DNA of 64,000 nucleotides from contig NZ_CP049253.1 in NCBI RefSeq assembly GCF_011046975.1, positions 1,054,001 to 1,118,000 of the forward strand, read 5' to 3'. The notes beneath the pieces were generated by a model, which was not told the DNA's origin, ran no database searches, and saw only the letters and a program-made list of their open reading frames with translations. Source of the stretch: Microbacterium amylolyticum (GTDB lineage: Bacteria; Actinomycetota; Actinomycetes; Actinomycetales; Microbacteriaceae). Positions 48,878-57,869 of the stretch are shown here, piece after piece; within the stretch, counting starts at the first letter, position 1, and each line of letters begins with the position of its first letter. A program made the translations under genes and the position numbers.

Positions 48878-51238
48878 TCAGCTACACGGGTTCGTGTGTG
48901 TGATGTTTCCGTTCGCAGAAACAGCAGCAACCTGACCGGTCAATCGGTAGTCCTGCCCCCCATTGTTGTCCCAGTTTCCGTTACCGTTGTTAAACGCAGC
49001 AGTGACGTCCGCCCCATCCGATGGAATGGTGAGCGATGCCCACCCCCAGCACGCGATCGTCATCTCCTCACCCGGCGCACTTGTCCATGCGCCCGAACCC
49101 ACCTTGTAGTGGGCGTACCAGTTCTGCCAGCCGGAGTCTGTCGAGTAGAACACCGTCAGATCGTTCGTCACCGCGTCACAAGGATCCGTGTGCGAAACCT
49201 GACCCTGAGCATTCACCGCAGCGATCTGACCAGACAAGACATAGTCCTGCCCACCATTGTTGTCCCACGAACCAGCGCCGTTGTTAAACGCAGCCGTCAC
49301 GTCAGCACCCTTCGACGGGATCGTCAGAGCCGCCCAACCATAGCAGGCAATCTCCATCTTCTCGCCCGGAGCGCTCGTCCACGAGCCCGAACCCACCTTG
49401 TAGTGCGCGTACGGGCTCGACCAACCCGAATCCGTCGAATAGAACACCTTGATGTCCTCGCCCGGCACAAGGCAGGGGTCCTGCGTTGAGACATCTCCGT
49501 CCGATACTGCGGCCAAAGTGCCCGAAAGTATATAGCCAGCACCGGAGTTGTCATCCGTTGCGTCGGCACCGTCGTTGAAGGACGCGTTGACGTCTTCGCC
49601 GTTCGTCTCCACAACGGCCGATACCCAGCCTTCACACGCTGCCGCCATCGTCGCCGATCCGGCGCCGTCAGTTCCCTCGCCGATCTGGTAGTCCAGGTAA
49701 TACGAGTCCCACTCTGCATCCGTCGAGTAGAAGACCGTCAATTCGCTCGGCTTGGGTTCTTCCACCATTGCATCCACGTGAATGGCCACCGCACCATCGC
49801 CCGGGACCGTCGTCGTGAACTGTCCACCAGAAACTGTCACCGTCTGACCGGACCAGGTTCCGCCATTGTTCTCCGCAGTGATCACGTTGTAGTACTCACC
49901 GTCGGGGAGGCTCGTTGTGAATGTCCTGTTCAGGTTGCCGCCACGGTTGATGGCGACATATCCCTTATCACCGCGACCGAAGGCAATCGCATTCGACCCG
50001 TTCGACCACTTGTCCGTGATGCCCTCGCCGTACGTGGTGTTGCGGAAGCCGACCATGTTGGCAATGTCATTCTGCGCGTGCTTGAAGGTCCAGTTCCCCT
50101 GGCCCTCTACGGGGTCGATCACGCGCCCCGAGCCGTCGGTAATGGGCCCGACGTTGTAGTCGCCTCCGAAGGAGTATCCCGAGTGAATCGAGGGCGAACC
50201 GTAGTTCCACGCAAGAGTAAAGATCTGAGCGAGGTCGTAGGCTGCACCATCACGGTAGGACAGCGTCTCACCGTTGCGCTCAGTGTCGTGATTGTCCACG
50301 AAGACAGCCGCGTCATCGTGCGGGAGGAAACCGCCCCACGTACCGCCGATGCCGGCGCCCTCGATCAGCCAGTTGAGGCTACGCCCATCGAATGCTTCTT
50401 TGAGCTTCCGCCCGAAGGAGAACTCGTGGATGTCACCAATCCCGAGATACTCCTCGGGTTGCACCGGCTCGTTTGCGCGAATGACCTCCTGCATGACATA
50501 AAGCGAATCGCGGTTCTCAACGCGATTCCAAATTCCCCACATGTCATCGGCAGAAATGTGCTTGACTGCATCGATTCTGAAGCCAGCAACACCACGGTTC
50601 GCGAGGTCGTTGAGGTAGTCAGCGATTGTCTGCTGAACGTACCCCGAGCTCGTGTTCAGGTCGGACAGGCCAACGAGGTTGCACTCCTGCACCTCCCAGC
50701 GGCTCTGGTAGTCCCTGATGTCGCGACGGCAGGAGTGGAAGTCCTGATCACCGTACGTACCCTCGTAAGAATAGTGCGTAAAGGGAGTTCCCGCCCAGCC
50801 AACGCCGCCCTCAGGCTTTCCTGCCATGTGGTTGATGACCACATCGACGATGACACCGACGCCCGCTTCATTACACGTGTCAATCATCGACTGGAACTGC
50901 GCCTCAGTACCCAGACGCGACTCCAACTTATAAGAAACCGGCTGGTAGTACGTCCACCACTCTGAGCCCAGAACGTGTTCCTGGGGCGGGGACGTCTGAA
51001 CGAATCCGTATCCCGCCGGCCCCAGGTTCTCGGTGCACTCTCGTGCGATTGCATCCCAGGTGTACGAGAACAACACCGCGGTTGTGTCCTTCGGCCCCGG
51101 CGCTGCAGCTTGCGCTGGTTCAGCGGGCGTGGTCAAGGCAATCAGCGGTGCGGCCAAGGCGAGCGCGCCAGCAATGGCGAGACCCCTGAGTCCCCGACGC
51201 CGCCGGCGTCTTCCGGTTGCGGAAAGAGCGTCTTCCAT
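48878..51238 (-). CDS. Secreted alpha-amylase (GH13) with three CBM25-like modules
   Basis: 786 residues from ATG 51238, with GGAG 7 bases upstream. An Arg-rich N-terminus and signal peptide end near AEPAQAAA (about residue 46). The GH13 barrel has region I VIVDVVINH (about 130-136), the nucleophile Asp in GFRIDAVKH (D223), the acid/base Glu in VMQEVI (E251) and the transition-state Asp in FVDNHDTE (D318); all are intact. After the all-beta domain C come three tandem modules at about 499-589, 595-687 and 693-786, each starting with a VFYSTD motif; these fit starch-binding CBM25. There is no LPXTG signal, so the enzyme is released or held by its binding modules. It would hydrolyse starch. It is preceded by two LacI-type operators and by the sortase gene. 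Confidence 0.93.
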   Translation of the reverse strand: MEDALSATGRRRRRRGLRGLAIAGALALAAPLIALTTPAEPAQAAAPGPKDTTAVLFSYTWDAIARECTENLGPAGYGFVQTSPPQEHVLGSEWWTYYQPVSYKLESRLGTEAQFQSMIDTCNEAGVGVIVDVVINHMAGKPEGGVGWAGTPFTHYSYEGTYGDQDFHSCRRDIRDYQSRWEVQECNLVGLSDLNTSSGYVQQTIADYLNDLANRGVAGFRIDAVKHISADDMWGIWNRVENRDSLYVMQEVIRANEPVQPEEYLGIGDIHEFSFGRKLKEAFDGRSLNWLIEGAGIGGTWGGFLPHDDAAVFVDNHDTERNGETLSYRDGAAYDLAQIFTLAWNYGSPSIHSGYSFGGDYNVGPITDGSGRVIDPVEGQGNWTFKHAQNDIANMVGFRNTTYGEGITDKWSNGSNAIAFGRGDKGYVAINRGGNLNRTFTTSLPDGEYYNVITAENNGGTWSGQTVTVSGGQFTTTVPGDGAVAIHVDAMVEEPKPSELTVFYSTDAEWDSYYLDYQIGEGTDGAGSATMAAACEGWVSAVVETNGEDVNASFNDGADATDDNSGAGYILSGTLAAVSDGDVSTQDPCLVPGEDIKVFYSTDSGWSSPYAHYKVGSGSWTSAPGEKMEIACYGWAALTIPSKGADVTAAFNNGAGSWDNNGGQDYVLSGQIAAVNAQGQVSHTDPCDAVTNDLTVFYSTDSGWQNWYAHYKVGSGAWTSAPGEEMTIACWGWASLTIPSDGADVTAAFNNGNGNWDNNGGQDYRLTGQVAAVSANGNITHTNPCS
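48881..49744 (-). repeat. Three tandem CBM25-like module repeats
   Basis: Module 1 is encoded by 49472-49744, module 2 by 49178-49456 and module 3 by 48881-49162. Modules 2 and 3 are near-identical over long stretches (for example AHYKVGSGxWTSAPGE and DNNGGQDY), also at the DNA level. Module 1 is diverged (YLDYQIGEGTDGAGSATM). This shows an old duplication followed by a recent one. Confidence 0.9.
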
Positions 51239-51339
51239 CAAGTAACTCCATAACTCTCGTACGAGCGTGGCGCCGTCGCCCTACGCTTCGTTGACACTTC
51301 GACGTGCCACCAGGGAGATTACCCCGCGCTCACACGCAC

Positions 51340-51353
51340 TGCAAGCGTTTGCA
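51340..51353. promoter_or_regulatory. LacI-type operator 1 upstream of the amylase gene
   Basis: tGCAAGCGTTTGCa, a 14-bp near-perfect palindrome with the central CG of LacI/GalR-family operators. It is about 100 bases upstream of the amylase start. Confidence 0.65.
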
Positions 51354-51424
51354 ACAAACGCATGAATCCCATCAACGAGCGCCGACAGAATACTGAAACG
51401 GTGCAATGCCTCCGCGAATAGCGC

Positions 51425-51436
51425 GAGGAAGCGCTT
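51425..51436. promoter_or_regulatory. LacI-type operator 2 upstream of the amylase gene
   Basis: GGAAGCGCTTCC, a perfect 12-bp palindrome with the same AAGCGCTT core, 72 bases from operator 1 (start to opposite end). Two sites on one intergenic region would allow looping. The rest of 51239-51505 shows no gene. Confidence 0.5.
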
Positions 51437-51505
51437 CCAAAGATGTGGCCCTGCGGTTCGTCCTCTCCCTGCGCACAAGCCGAGCGATGTCCGAACGGGA
51501 AGGGT

Positions 51506-52429
51506 TCACACGTCGCGAGGAACACCGCTGCGCCACACGAACACTCCGCTGGCTGCAACACTTCCGCCGAGCACGATTCCCCACCACGGAAAACCCAGCG
51601 TTCCCGACGGCTGCCCACCCGCGATCAGATCCTCATGCGGCGTCGGTGCCACACGCTCCCCGGTTACCAGCACGCGGTGGGTGTTGACGCCCAACGGCGT
51701 ACACGTCACCAGCGTGACCAGGTCACGTCCGGGAATGGAAAAGATCGCCTCGGTCTCGTCTGGTTCAACAACCTGCGTCTCAACGATTCGATAGGTCAAA
51801 ACTTCATGCAGAACCTCGACAACAAACGTATCCCCGATCCGCGCGTCGACGAGATTGTCGAACATGGTTGCCGAGGCCAACCCACGGTGCGCCGTGAGCA
51901 CCGATCGGTAACCTTCGCCACCGACCGGTAGCGAGGTACCCTGCAAATGCCCGACACCCTTGAGGAGTGTCTCGTCTGACGTTCCGTGGTAAACGGGCAA
52001 GTCGATCCCCAGCCGATCGAACTTCAAACGTGCCATCAGTCCGCTACCCGACCGGTTCAAGAGCCCCAAGTAGTCGAGGTCTGCGTCGTCGGCTCCCGCG
52101 CTACGGGCGGGAACGTTGGCGTTCGCATTCAACATCGCGCCCGACACCAGGGCGTCGTTGTACGCACGAGCTTGGTCAAGGTCGTGCTGACGAACACGCT
52201 CCTCGTGCTCACCAAGGTCCTGCCAGTTGTTGAGCTGGAGATCAATCACTCGCAGTTGTTCACGCAGGCTGAACCACGACGCTATGTGCGGATACAGAAA
52301 CAGGCACACACCTGCGAGCACGAGAAGCACCGAGAGCGCACTCATCCATGGCATACGCCACGCTGAACGCGCCGCGGGCTGATGTTGCCCCGGCGCAGAG
52401 TCGTCAGGCAAAAGGGCTGATGTTGCCAT
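51506..52429 (-). CDS. Class C (pilus-polymerising) sortase
   Basis: 307 residues from ATG 52429 (MATSALLPDDSAPGQHQPAA), with AGGAG upstream; the longer frame reads through the hairpin. An N-terminal helix at about 28-46, an extracytoplasmic domain and a second helix near the C-terminus (FPWWGIVLGGSVAASGVFVW) give class C topology. Catalytic His181 in VLTAHRGL, Cys243 in LVTCTPLG and Arg252 in NTHRVLV are all present. The pre-catalytic lid segment (ADDADLDYLGLLNRSGSG) does not show the usual DPF/DPW lid motif. It would polymerise the upstream pilin and attach the tip protein. Downstream of the pilin behind a stem-loop. Confidence 0.93.
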   Translation of the reverse strand: MATSALLPDDSAPGQHQPAARSAWRMPWMSALSVLLVLAGVCLFLYPHIASWFSLREQLRVIDLQLNNWQDLGEHEERVRQHDLDQARAYNDALVSGAMLNANANVPARSAGADDADLDYLGLLNRSGSGLMARLKFDRLGIDLPVYHGTSDETLLKGVGHLQGTSLPVGGEGYRSVLTAHRGLASATMFDNLVDARIGDTFVVEVLHEVLTYRIVETQVVEPDETEAIFSIPGRDLVTLVTCTPLGVNTHRVLVTGERVAPTPHEDLIAGGQPSGTLGFPWWGIVLGGSVAASGVFVWRSGVPRDV

Positions 52430-52442
52430 GAGGTGCTCACTC

Positions 52443-52463
52443 CTACGTCGTTCAAAGACGTAG
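52443..52463 (-). promoter_or_regulatory. Small hairpin before the sortase ribosome site
   Basis: Arms CTACGTC (52443-52449) and GACGTAG (52457-52463) with a 7-base loop, directly upstream of the sortase ribosome site. It shares four bases with the arm of the larger hairpin at 52460-52511, so the two cannot form together. Confidence 0.5.
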
Positions 52464-52511
52464 CGTCCCGTGTCGCGGTTTACCTTTCCGGCAAACAACA
52501 CGGGACGCTAC
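52460..52511 (-). terminator. Intercistronic stem-loop between pilin and sortase genes
   Basis: Perfect 14-bp arms, 52460-52473 and 52498-52511, with a 24-base loop, 49 bases past the pilin stop. It probably reduces read-through or protects the pilin mRNA 3' end, giving more pilin than sortase. Confidence 0.65.
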
Positions 52512-52560
52512 GCCGTCACCCATCTGGGGTCACTGAATCAGCCGCCCAGATCCAGGTCTT

Positions 52561-54123
52561 TTAGACTGTGGCCTGACGACGACGCTTCATCGTCAGCATC
52601 ACGCTCGCCATTCCCAGCCCGACCAGCAACAGACCGCCGAACGTCATGGCGACCGTACCGCCAGCTCCCGTCAGCGGAAGCGGAGGGCCCTCTCGCTGCG
52701 GGTTCTCCCACACAAGGTCGCTCGCCGAGGTCAGTCCGCCGGCAACGATCTCAACGAGTTCAGGCCCCGTTGCGGTGTATCCAGCAGGAGCCTGCGTCTC
52801 GTAAACGCAGTAGTCCTTTGCCGGGTCCGTCAGCTCAGTGTTCGAGTTTGCCACCCACAGGTTGACAGGAGAGACCTCCGAGCCGTCAGCCTGCGTCCAC
52901 AACACGACGCCGTCCGCGCCAGAAACGCCCGTCGAAACCGCATCGCCTGCAGGCTCCGCGGGGCATTCCGTCGCGCCGTCAGCGAGCTCGTAGATAGCGA
53001 ACTCCGCGCCCGCAAGCGTTCGAGCGTTGTCCGACTCGTCAACCTTCGTAATCTGCAACTGTCCCCAGTAGGTGTACGCCAACGGAGTGGGAACCGAAGT
53101 CTCGTTGAACGAGAAGGAAGCCGGGTTGTCGATGCCATCGCCACCGTTGCTGATCTCGCCTTCGCCACCCGTCACCTCTGTGACGAGCTCAACGAGCAGC
53201 TCAGCGCCCTGATTTCCGTCAAGGAACGCGAGTCCCTCCGGGTCGGTAAAGGTCCATACCGATTCTCCGGAGCGCGTGACAATGCCCGGAACATCGACGT
53301 CAACGCCATCGACGTCGGAGTACACGACAACGCCATCGACCGTCACGACCGACGAGACATAGGCGAGTCGATCATTCAACGTATCGGTGATGGAGGCCTC
53401 GGTGAAGGCCGTGTCGTTCAGTGTCGGCACTGTGGCGCTCAGGTTCCACGTCACGTTGGAGCCGACCGTCAGGTCGTCAGGACGCTCTGTAATGGTCTTT
53501 TCCGGTGCGTCGAACAGCTGGTTCTTGGGGTAGACGTGGACGTCATAGTTCCAGTCGTACTCGGTCGGGTCATCCGTCACCGTCGGCATCGGAATCGTCA
53601 CGTAGAACGGTGCTGCGCCCTCGACGACCGGGTTGCTACCTGGATCGGTCTCTTCGACGTAGTACAAGCCAACATCGAGCGTGGTTTGGACAGTTCCGAA
53701 ATCAGGACCCTCGACGTCGCTCGTCGTGGCAGACACGGGTGCGCCGAAGGCGCAAAGGTCGCCGTCAGCTGCGCCGAAAGCCGGAACTCCGGAGGTGGGA
53801 ACAGATTCCCACGCATCGGGATCGGTGAGGTCGAGTTCGACGCACACGCCGCCGTCGATAACACCGACGCGCTGGATTTCGAACGTGACGCCTCCCAGCA
53901 ACTCGCGACCGTCCAACTCGCTTCCCGTAATGGGGGTGCCGTCGTTGCTTGCGCCCGCAACAGGTTCGCCGGCGTACTTGTGGATGGTGAGTGTTCCCTG
54001 CTCGGGAGCACCCGGCTGGTCAGGTCCGACATCGGCGCTCGCGAGTGAACTCGATCCTGCGACGAGGAGGCCAGCGACGCCAAGAGTGGCGAGCCCCCGC
54101 TTCGTGAAACTCGTTTTTGTCAT
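52561..54123 (-). CDS. LPXTG-anchored major pilin, SpaA/SpaH type
   Basis: 520 residues from ATG 54123, with GGGAAGAG upstream. Signal peptide to about residue 30 (ASADVG). The pilin motif VHVYPKNQ places the cross-linking Lys at 200. The E-box-like YETQAPAGY is at 441-449, with Glu442 probably stabilising an intradomain isopeptide bond. The sorting signal LPLTG is at 482-486, followed by a hydrophobic helix and KRRRQATV. Three or so Ig-like/CnaB domains fill the rest. All elements needed for sortase polymerisation are present. It follows the tip-protein gene by 66 bases with no terminator between. Confidence 0.94.
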   Translation of the reverse strand: MTKTSFTKRGLATLGVAGLLVAGSSSLASADVGPDQPGAPEQGTLTIHKYAGEPVAGASNDGTPITGSELDGRELLGGVTFEIQRVGVIDGGVCVELDLTDPDAWESVPTSGVPAFGAADGDLCAFGAPVSATTSDVEGPDFGTVQTTLDVGLYYVEETDPGSNPVVEGAAPFYVTIPMPTVTDDPTEYDWNYDVHVYPKNQLFDAPEKTITERPDDLTVGSNVTWNLSATVPTLNDTAFTEASITDTLNDRLAYVSSVVTVDGVVVYSDVDGVDVDVPGIVTRSGESVWTFTDPEGLAFLDGNQGAELLVELVTEVTGGEGEISNGGDGIDNPASFSFNETSVPTPLAYTYWGQLQITKVDESDNARTLAGAEFAIYELADGATECPAEPAGDAVSTGVSGADGVVLWTQADGSEVSPVNLWVANSNTELTDPAKDYCVYETQAPAGYTATGPELVEIVAGGLTSASDLVWENPQREGPPLPLTGAGGTVAMTFGGLLLVGLGMASVMLTMKRRRQATV

Positions 54124-54189
54124 TCTCTTCCCTACTTTACGCCCACGGAATGGGTACAGATGTATCGATTTGCGAAAGCACTCATCGAA

Positions 54190-57100
54190 TTAGCTATGAA
54201 TTCTCCCCCTCCACCTCTTCAGCAGAATTCCCCCCATTCCACTCAGAATGACCAGAAAACCCACGACGAAGAACATCGTCGCCGACTTTCCACCCGTAAG
54301 CGGCATCTCTGGCGCATTGGGTGCGATGTTGACAAACCGATAGATTTCACGTTCTCCGGAACTGACGCTGACCGACTGCGGGTCGCTCTCACTCCAGCAC
54401 GCCGGGTTTTCCAGATCACTCAGCTGAGGCGAAGCCGGGCACTCCGCCGATGCGACGTACTGCTCAAACGCTTTCTGCAGGAACGGCAGGTGTGGATTGT
54501 TGGCGTACTCCGAAATCTCGTATGAGTTTCCCGGGACGACAAGAGTCGAATTGTCAATGCTCTGCTCAGACGACCCCTCAGCACTCAGAACAGCCGGGTC
54601 AGAGGGGCCCCCTGCGGCTTGTCGCACTTCAAGAGTGAAATCCTGGGGCTCGAAATGGCTTGCCTCCGCCCACTTCAGAACCGTGATTTCAGCGGTCGCG
54701 TTGACGATCTCGCACGTGACGTCTGCTCCGCCGGGAACCGAGACCACCCCTTCGGGCGTGACCGTTGCCTCTGCGATCGCATCAGGATCCTGGTCTGTCG
54801 GATCCGGATAGGTACACGACCACTCTTGCTCAACGATGTACGCGCCAAGATCGGCTGCAGACCCCGCGAGCGGCAGTTCCTGAAGCTGATAGCTGCCCTC
54901 GTCAACCGGAGTTGTCGAGGTTGCCAGGCTGACGCTCGGATCAACGCCCGCGATTTCCACGCTCGGTGCTTCATCGATCACAGCATCCGAACCCAGCAAC
55001 GTCGCCGACAGAATCCACTCGTCGGGGCCGCCGATGACGCTCACCGCCTGCGTCGGGTTCACAACGCTCTTTCGTAACGTCAGACTCTGACACTCGACGG
55101 TGTTCGTCAGCTCGATAACGTTCAACGCCGGACTCGCTGTGAGCACGTGTTCGTAGGCCAGGTCTGCGTCGATTTCCTCGCCATTGACGGATGTCACGGC
55201 CGCGTCAACAGAGCAGCCAACAGGTACGTCAACGGATTCGTTGATGACAACCGGGTTGTCGTCGTTGTCGAGCATGTCGATCCCGAACGAATACACGCCG
55301 TCGAATTCCGGCTCGTCCACGCCGTCCGGAAGCGGATCGATCTCCAGTGCGGCAACGTACTCATCAGGCTGCTCGCCGTCAACGTACACAACGTCATCGA
55401 TCGACCACAGTTTGTTCACCTGAAGTTGCGGAACGACGCGGATGCGCGCGTCATCAGAGTTATTGGAGAGATCGTCTTCGCGAGGCCCACCGTGAACGCT
55501 CGCCGCCACGTGCGCCACATTGTCGTACCAGTCGCCGGGGATGATCTGCGGACTCGAGGCGTCGCCGTCTGATACGGCACCGACAAAGGTCACAGAGATA
55601 CCTGCCGTCGGCGCAGTTGTGCGCGACGGAGCGGCCCAACGCAATGGTTCATCCACGGTTAGCGGACCAACGCCGGAGAGTTCCGTCACCCATTCGTCGC
55701 ATGTGACCGTCACGGCGTTCCACGCTGCACAGATTGCGGCACCATCCTGAGCATGCGCGGTCCACAGAACATCATCGACGTTCTGGAAAGGCACTTCCTC
55801 AAGTCCGTCTGTCAGCGTTGCGGGATACGCCTGATCGACATCGCTCGGGCCGTTATTCCATGCGGCGATGCGATACGCGACGTTTTCACCGAGCGTTCCC
55901 GTGTCTTCATCAAGCCACTCGGAAACCATCGTCGCATCGGTGTTGTCGCCAATAAAGGCCACCTGCTTTTCAACCTCAAGGTCGATAACCGACGTCACGC
56001 TCAGGTTGCGAATCTGGTGGTGATTCACTGCCCACCCCGTCGATGCCGAAAACCCGAGACGGAACTGGGAAGGAAGTTCAGCCTGCACGTCGCTGTCGCC
56101 CAAGTCGTAGCTGAACATTTCTTCGTACTCGAGCGGCTGGGCGCGATCATGGAACCACGTGCCCGCTTCCTCGCCAACAACGGGATCAACGCAGGTGTCT
56201 ATCACCCCATTCGCCGTTCGGCCCGGCAGTTCGGCGCCCTCTTCGCTGTAACACTTGTCGTCAGCGACGTCAAGCTTCTCTGACCAGTACACCCGGACGA
56301 GGCGTGTGCCACTGCCATCGGGCGTCAGAGTGATGCGCACGCGGCGGTACTCGCGGGAGTCACCCCTGGCGTTGTCGATCACCGCGCCGAGGCGCGTGGC
56401 TTCGTTGCTATTGACGTGGGAAACGGTCGTTGGGTTCGGGTACGTCGACAAATTGTCAGTTCCGGCAAGCCACCGGTAACCTCCGACGGTGCGGTTCAAC
56501 GGTGCGTATGCCCCGTTTGGCCCCAGCGATACATCCTGCGTGATGCCGATAGCCGGCGCGCCCGCGCTTGTACCGTTCCTGGTGTACGCGAAGTTGAAGC
56601 TTGAGATACTTGACGGGACGCTGAACTTGACGTAACCGCGCGGGTCATCAAATCCCATGGGCAGTTGCGCCGCAGGAACCTCCTCGGCCTGTACGGCTAC
56701 ACCCGATTGCCCCGGTTCTGTGTACACGCCCTCGTAGAGGTCAGCGTTGTCGTTGGGCCCCCCTTCCCATTTGACCTGGAAGAGCGAGTGGACATCGGGC
56801 GACGTCACGAGCGGTTCGTCGAGCTCAATCGCGCCATAAGCGTTAAGAAGACCGGGGAATGCGCTCGTCGCGTTTGGATCACATGCCGGGTGGTCGTTGA
56901 AGCGCACGCCCGAGCCACGCAGCCCGATCGACTGTGGCACGCGGTTCGAGTGCGGAACGTCGCCGTTGGCGAGTTCGCCGACGAAAGCATCCGGATGTCC
57001 GTTGGCGATACTCCTCGGACGAGTCGCCCGAACATAGGCATTAAACTCGTTCGCGCCGTCGGCCTTCTGGTAATTGCCGTATACGTCGAAGCCAATGCCG

Positions 57101-57771
57101 ATGTACCCGCCGGCAACGCCCTGTTGCGCGGAACACCAGTTGTCCCCGGTGTCTGAAACGGCAGAGTAACCGAGACCTGCGCCGTATCCACCGGGTTCGT
57201 CGGGCGTAACATCAACCCCGGGGTTGCCGTACGTTGAAGGATTGGCATCCGCAAGATAGACGGCGATGCCATCGCCGCCGCCCTGCGTTTCGGGGAAACC
57301 TCCCATGCGCCCATCGTTCGTACGATAGATGCGCTGGTCGTATTCGAGTACCACGCCGAGGTCAGAGGGGATGGTGCCGGAGTGCAAGGCCGTCGCAGCC
57401 TCGCCGAGACCATCGCGCGTGTTGTCCGTTGTGAGAGTCAACCACCGCGAGTCCCGCTCGTTATTGCGCACAGCCGTGCAGAGCGGCCAGATCCCCTGGC
57501 AGTTGTTGGTGTTAATGCTCCGTTCCCGAGCGTTGTCTTCGAGCACCGTCGTAAAGTCGGGCTGCCAGTTGTAACCGGAGAGCTCCCAGCTGCCGAGCGT
57601 GCCGCCCTGCAACGGCTCGTCAATGTACACCGACGATTGTCCATTGAACGCCACGAGATCGCCTGCCGCGAATGCCGATACGTGGCCGGCGGGCGCGAGG
57701 AGCGCCCCGGCGCAGACAACGGCGATCAACCCGCCCCGTAGCGGTCGTGATTTGTGCGCGCCTAGCGCCAT
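54190..57771 (-). CDS. Wall-anchored L-type lectin-like tip pilin/adhesin with DUF11 and Cna-like domains
   Basis: 1193 residues from ATG 57771 (MALGAHKSRPLRGGLIAVVC), with GGGGGAGAGGGTG upstream; a GTG at 57795 is possible. Signal peptide to about 36. Residues about 40-340 look like a bacterial L-type lectin jelly roll: VVLEYDQRIYRTND, then GGGDGIAVYLADANPS and GGYIGIGFDVYGNY. About 590-790 is DUF11-like (LGENVAYRIAAWNNGPSDVD). Then CnaB-like segments rich in CEIVNATAEITVLKW-type ends. The C-terminus is EMPLTGG (MPLTG at 1156-1160), a hydrophobic helix and KRWRGR, a variant sorting signal. Large size, position before the major pilin and sugar-binding-like N-terminus suggest the pilus tip. 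Confidence 0.85.
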   Translation of the reverse strand: MALGAHKSRPLRGGLIAVVCAGALLAPAGHVSAFAAGDLVAFNGQSSVYIDEPLQGGTLGSWELSGYNWQPDFTTVLEDNARERSINTNNCQGIWPLCTAVRNNERDSRWLTLTTDNTRDGLGEAATALHSGTIPSDLGVVLEYDQRIYRTNDGRMGGFPETQGGGDGIAVYLADANPSTYGNPGVDVTPDEPGGYGAGLGYSAVSDTGDNWCSAQQGVAGGYIGIGFDVYGNYQKADGANEFNAYVRATRPRSIANGHPDAFVGELANGDVPHSNRVPQSIGLRGSGVRFNDHPACDPNATSAFPGLLNAYGAIELDEPLVTSPDVHSLFQVKWEGGPNDNADLYEGVYTEPGQSGVAVQAEEVPAAQLPMGFDDPRGYVKFSVPSSISSFNFAYTRNGTSAGAPAIGITQDVSLGPNGAYAPLNRTVGGYRWLAGTDNLSTYPNPTTVSHVNSNEATRLGAVIDNARGDSREYRRVRITLTPDGSGTRLVRVYWSEKLDVADDKCYSEEGAELPGRTANGVIDTCVDPVVGEEAGTWFHDRAQPLEYEEMFSYDLGDSDVQAELPSQFRLGFSASTGWAVNHHQIRNLSVTSVIDLEVEKQVAFIGDNTDATMVSEWLDEDTGTLGENVAYRIAAWNNGPSDVDQAYPATLTDGLEEVPFQNVDDVLWTAHAQDGAAICAAWNAVTVTCDEWVTELSGVGPLTVDEPLRWAAPSRTTAPTAGISVTFVGAVSDGDASSPQIIPGDWYDNVAHVAASVHGGPREDDLSNNSDDARIRVVPQLQVNKLWSIDDVVYVDGEQPDEYVAALEIDPLPDGVDEPEFDGVYSFGIDMLDNDDNPVVINESVDVPVGCSVDAAVTSVNGEEIDADLAYEHVLTASPALNVIELTNTVECQSLTLRKSVVNPTQAVSVIGGPDEWILSATLLGSDAVIDEAPSVEIAGVDPSVSLATSTTPVDEGSYQLQELPLAGSAADLGAYIVEQEWSCTYPDPTDQDPDAIAEATVTPEGVVSVPGGADVTCEIVNATAEITVLKWAEASHFEPQDFTLEVRQAAGGPSDPAVLSAEGSSEQSIDNSTLVVPGNSYEISEYANNPHLPFLQKAFEQYVASAECPASPQLSDLENPACWSESDPQSVSVSSGEREIYRFVNIAPNAPEMPLTGGKSATMFFVVGFLVILSGMGGILLKRWRGRIHS

Positions 57772-57869
57772 CACCCTCTCCCCCTCATTCGGCACCGCGA
57801 GTTCGGAGAACTCGAATTTTCCACCTTAGAGCGCCCGAACGAAGCTGTCCATCCGGGCAATGCGTTCAT

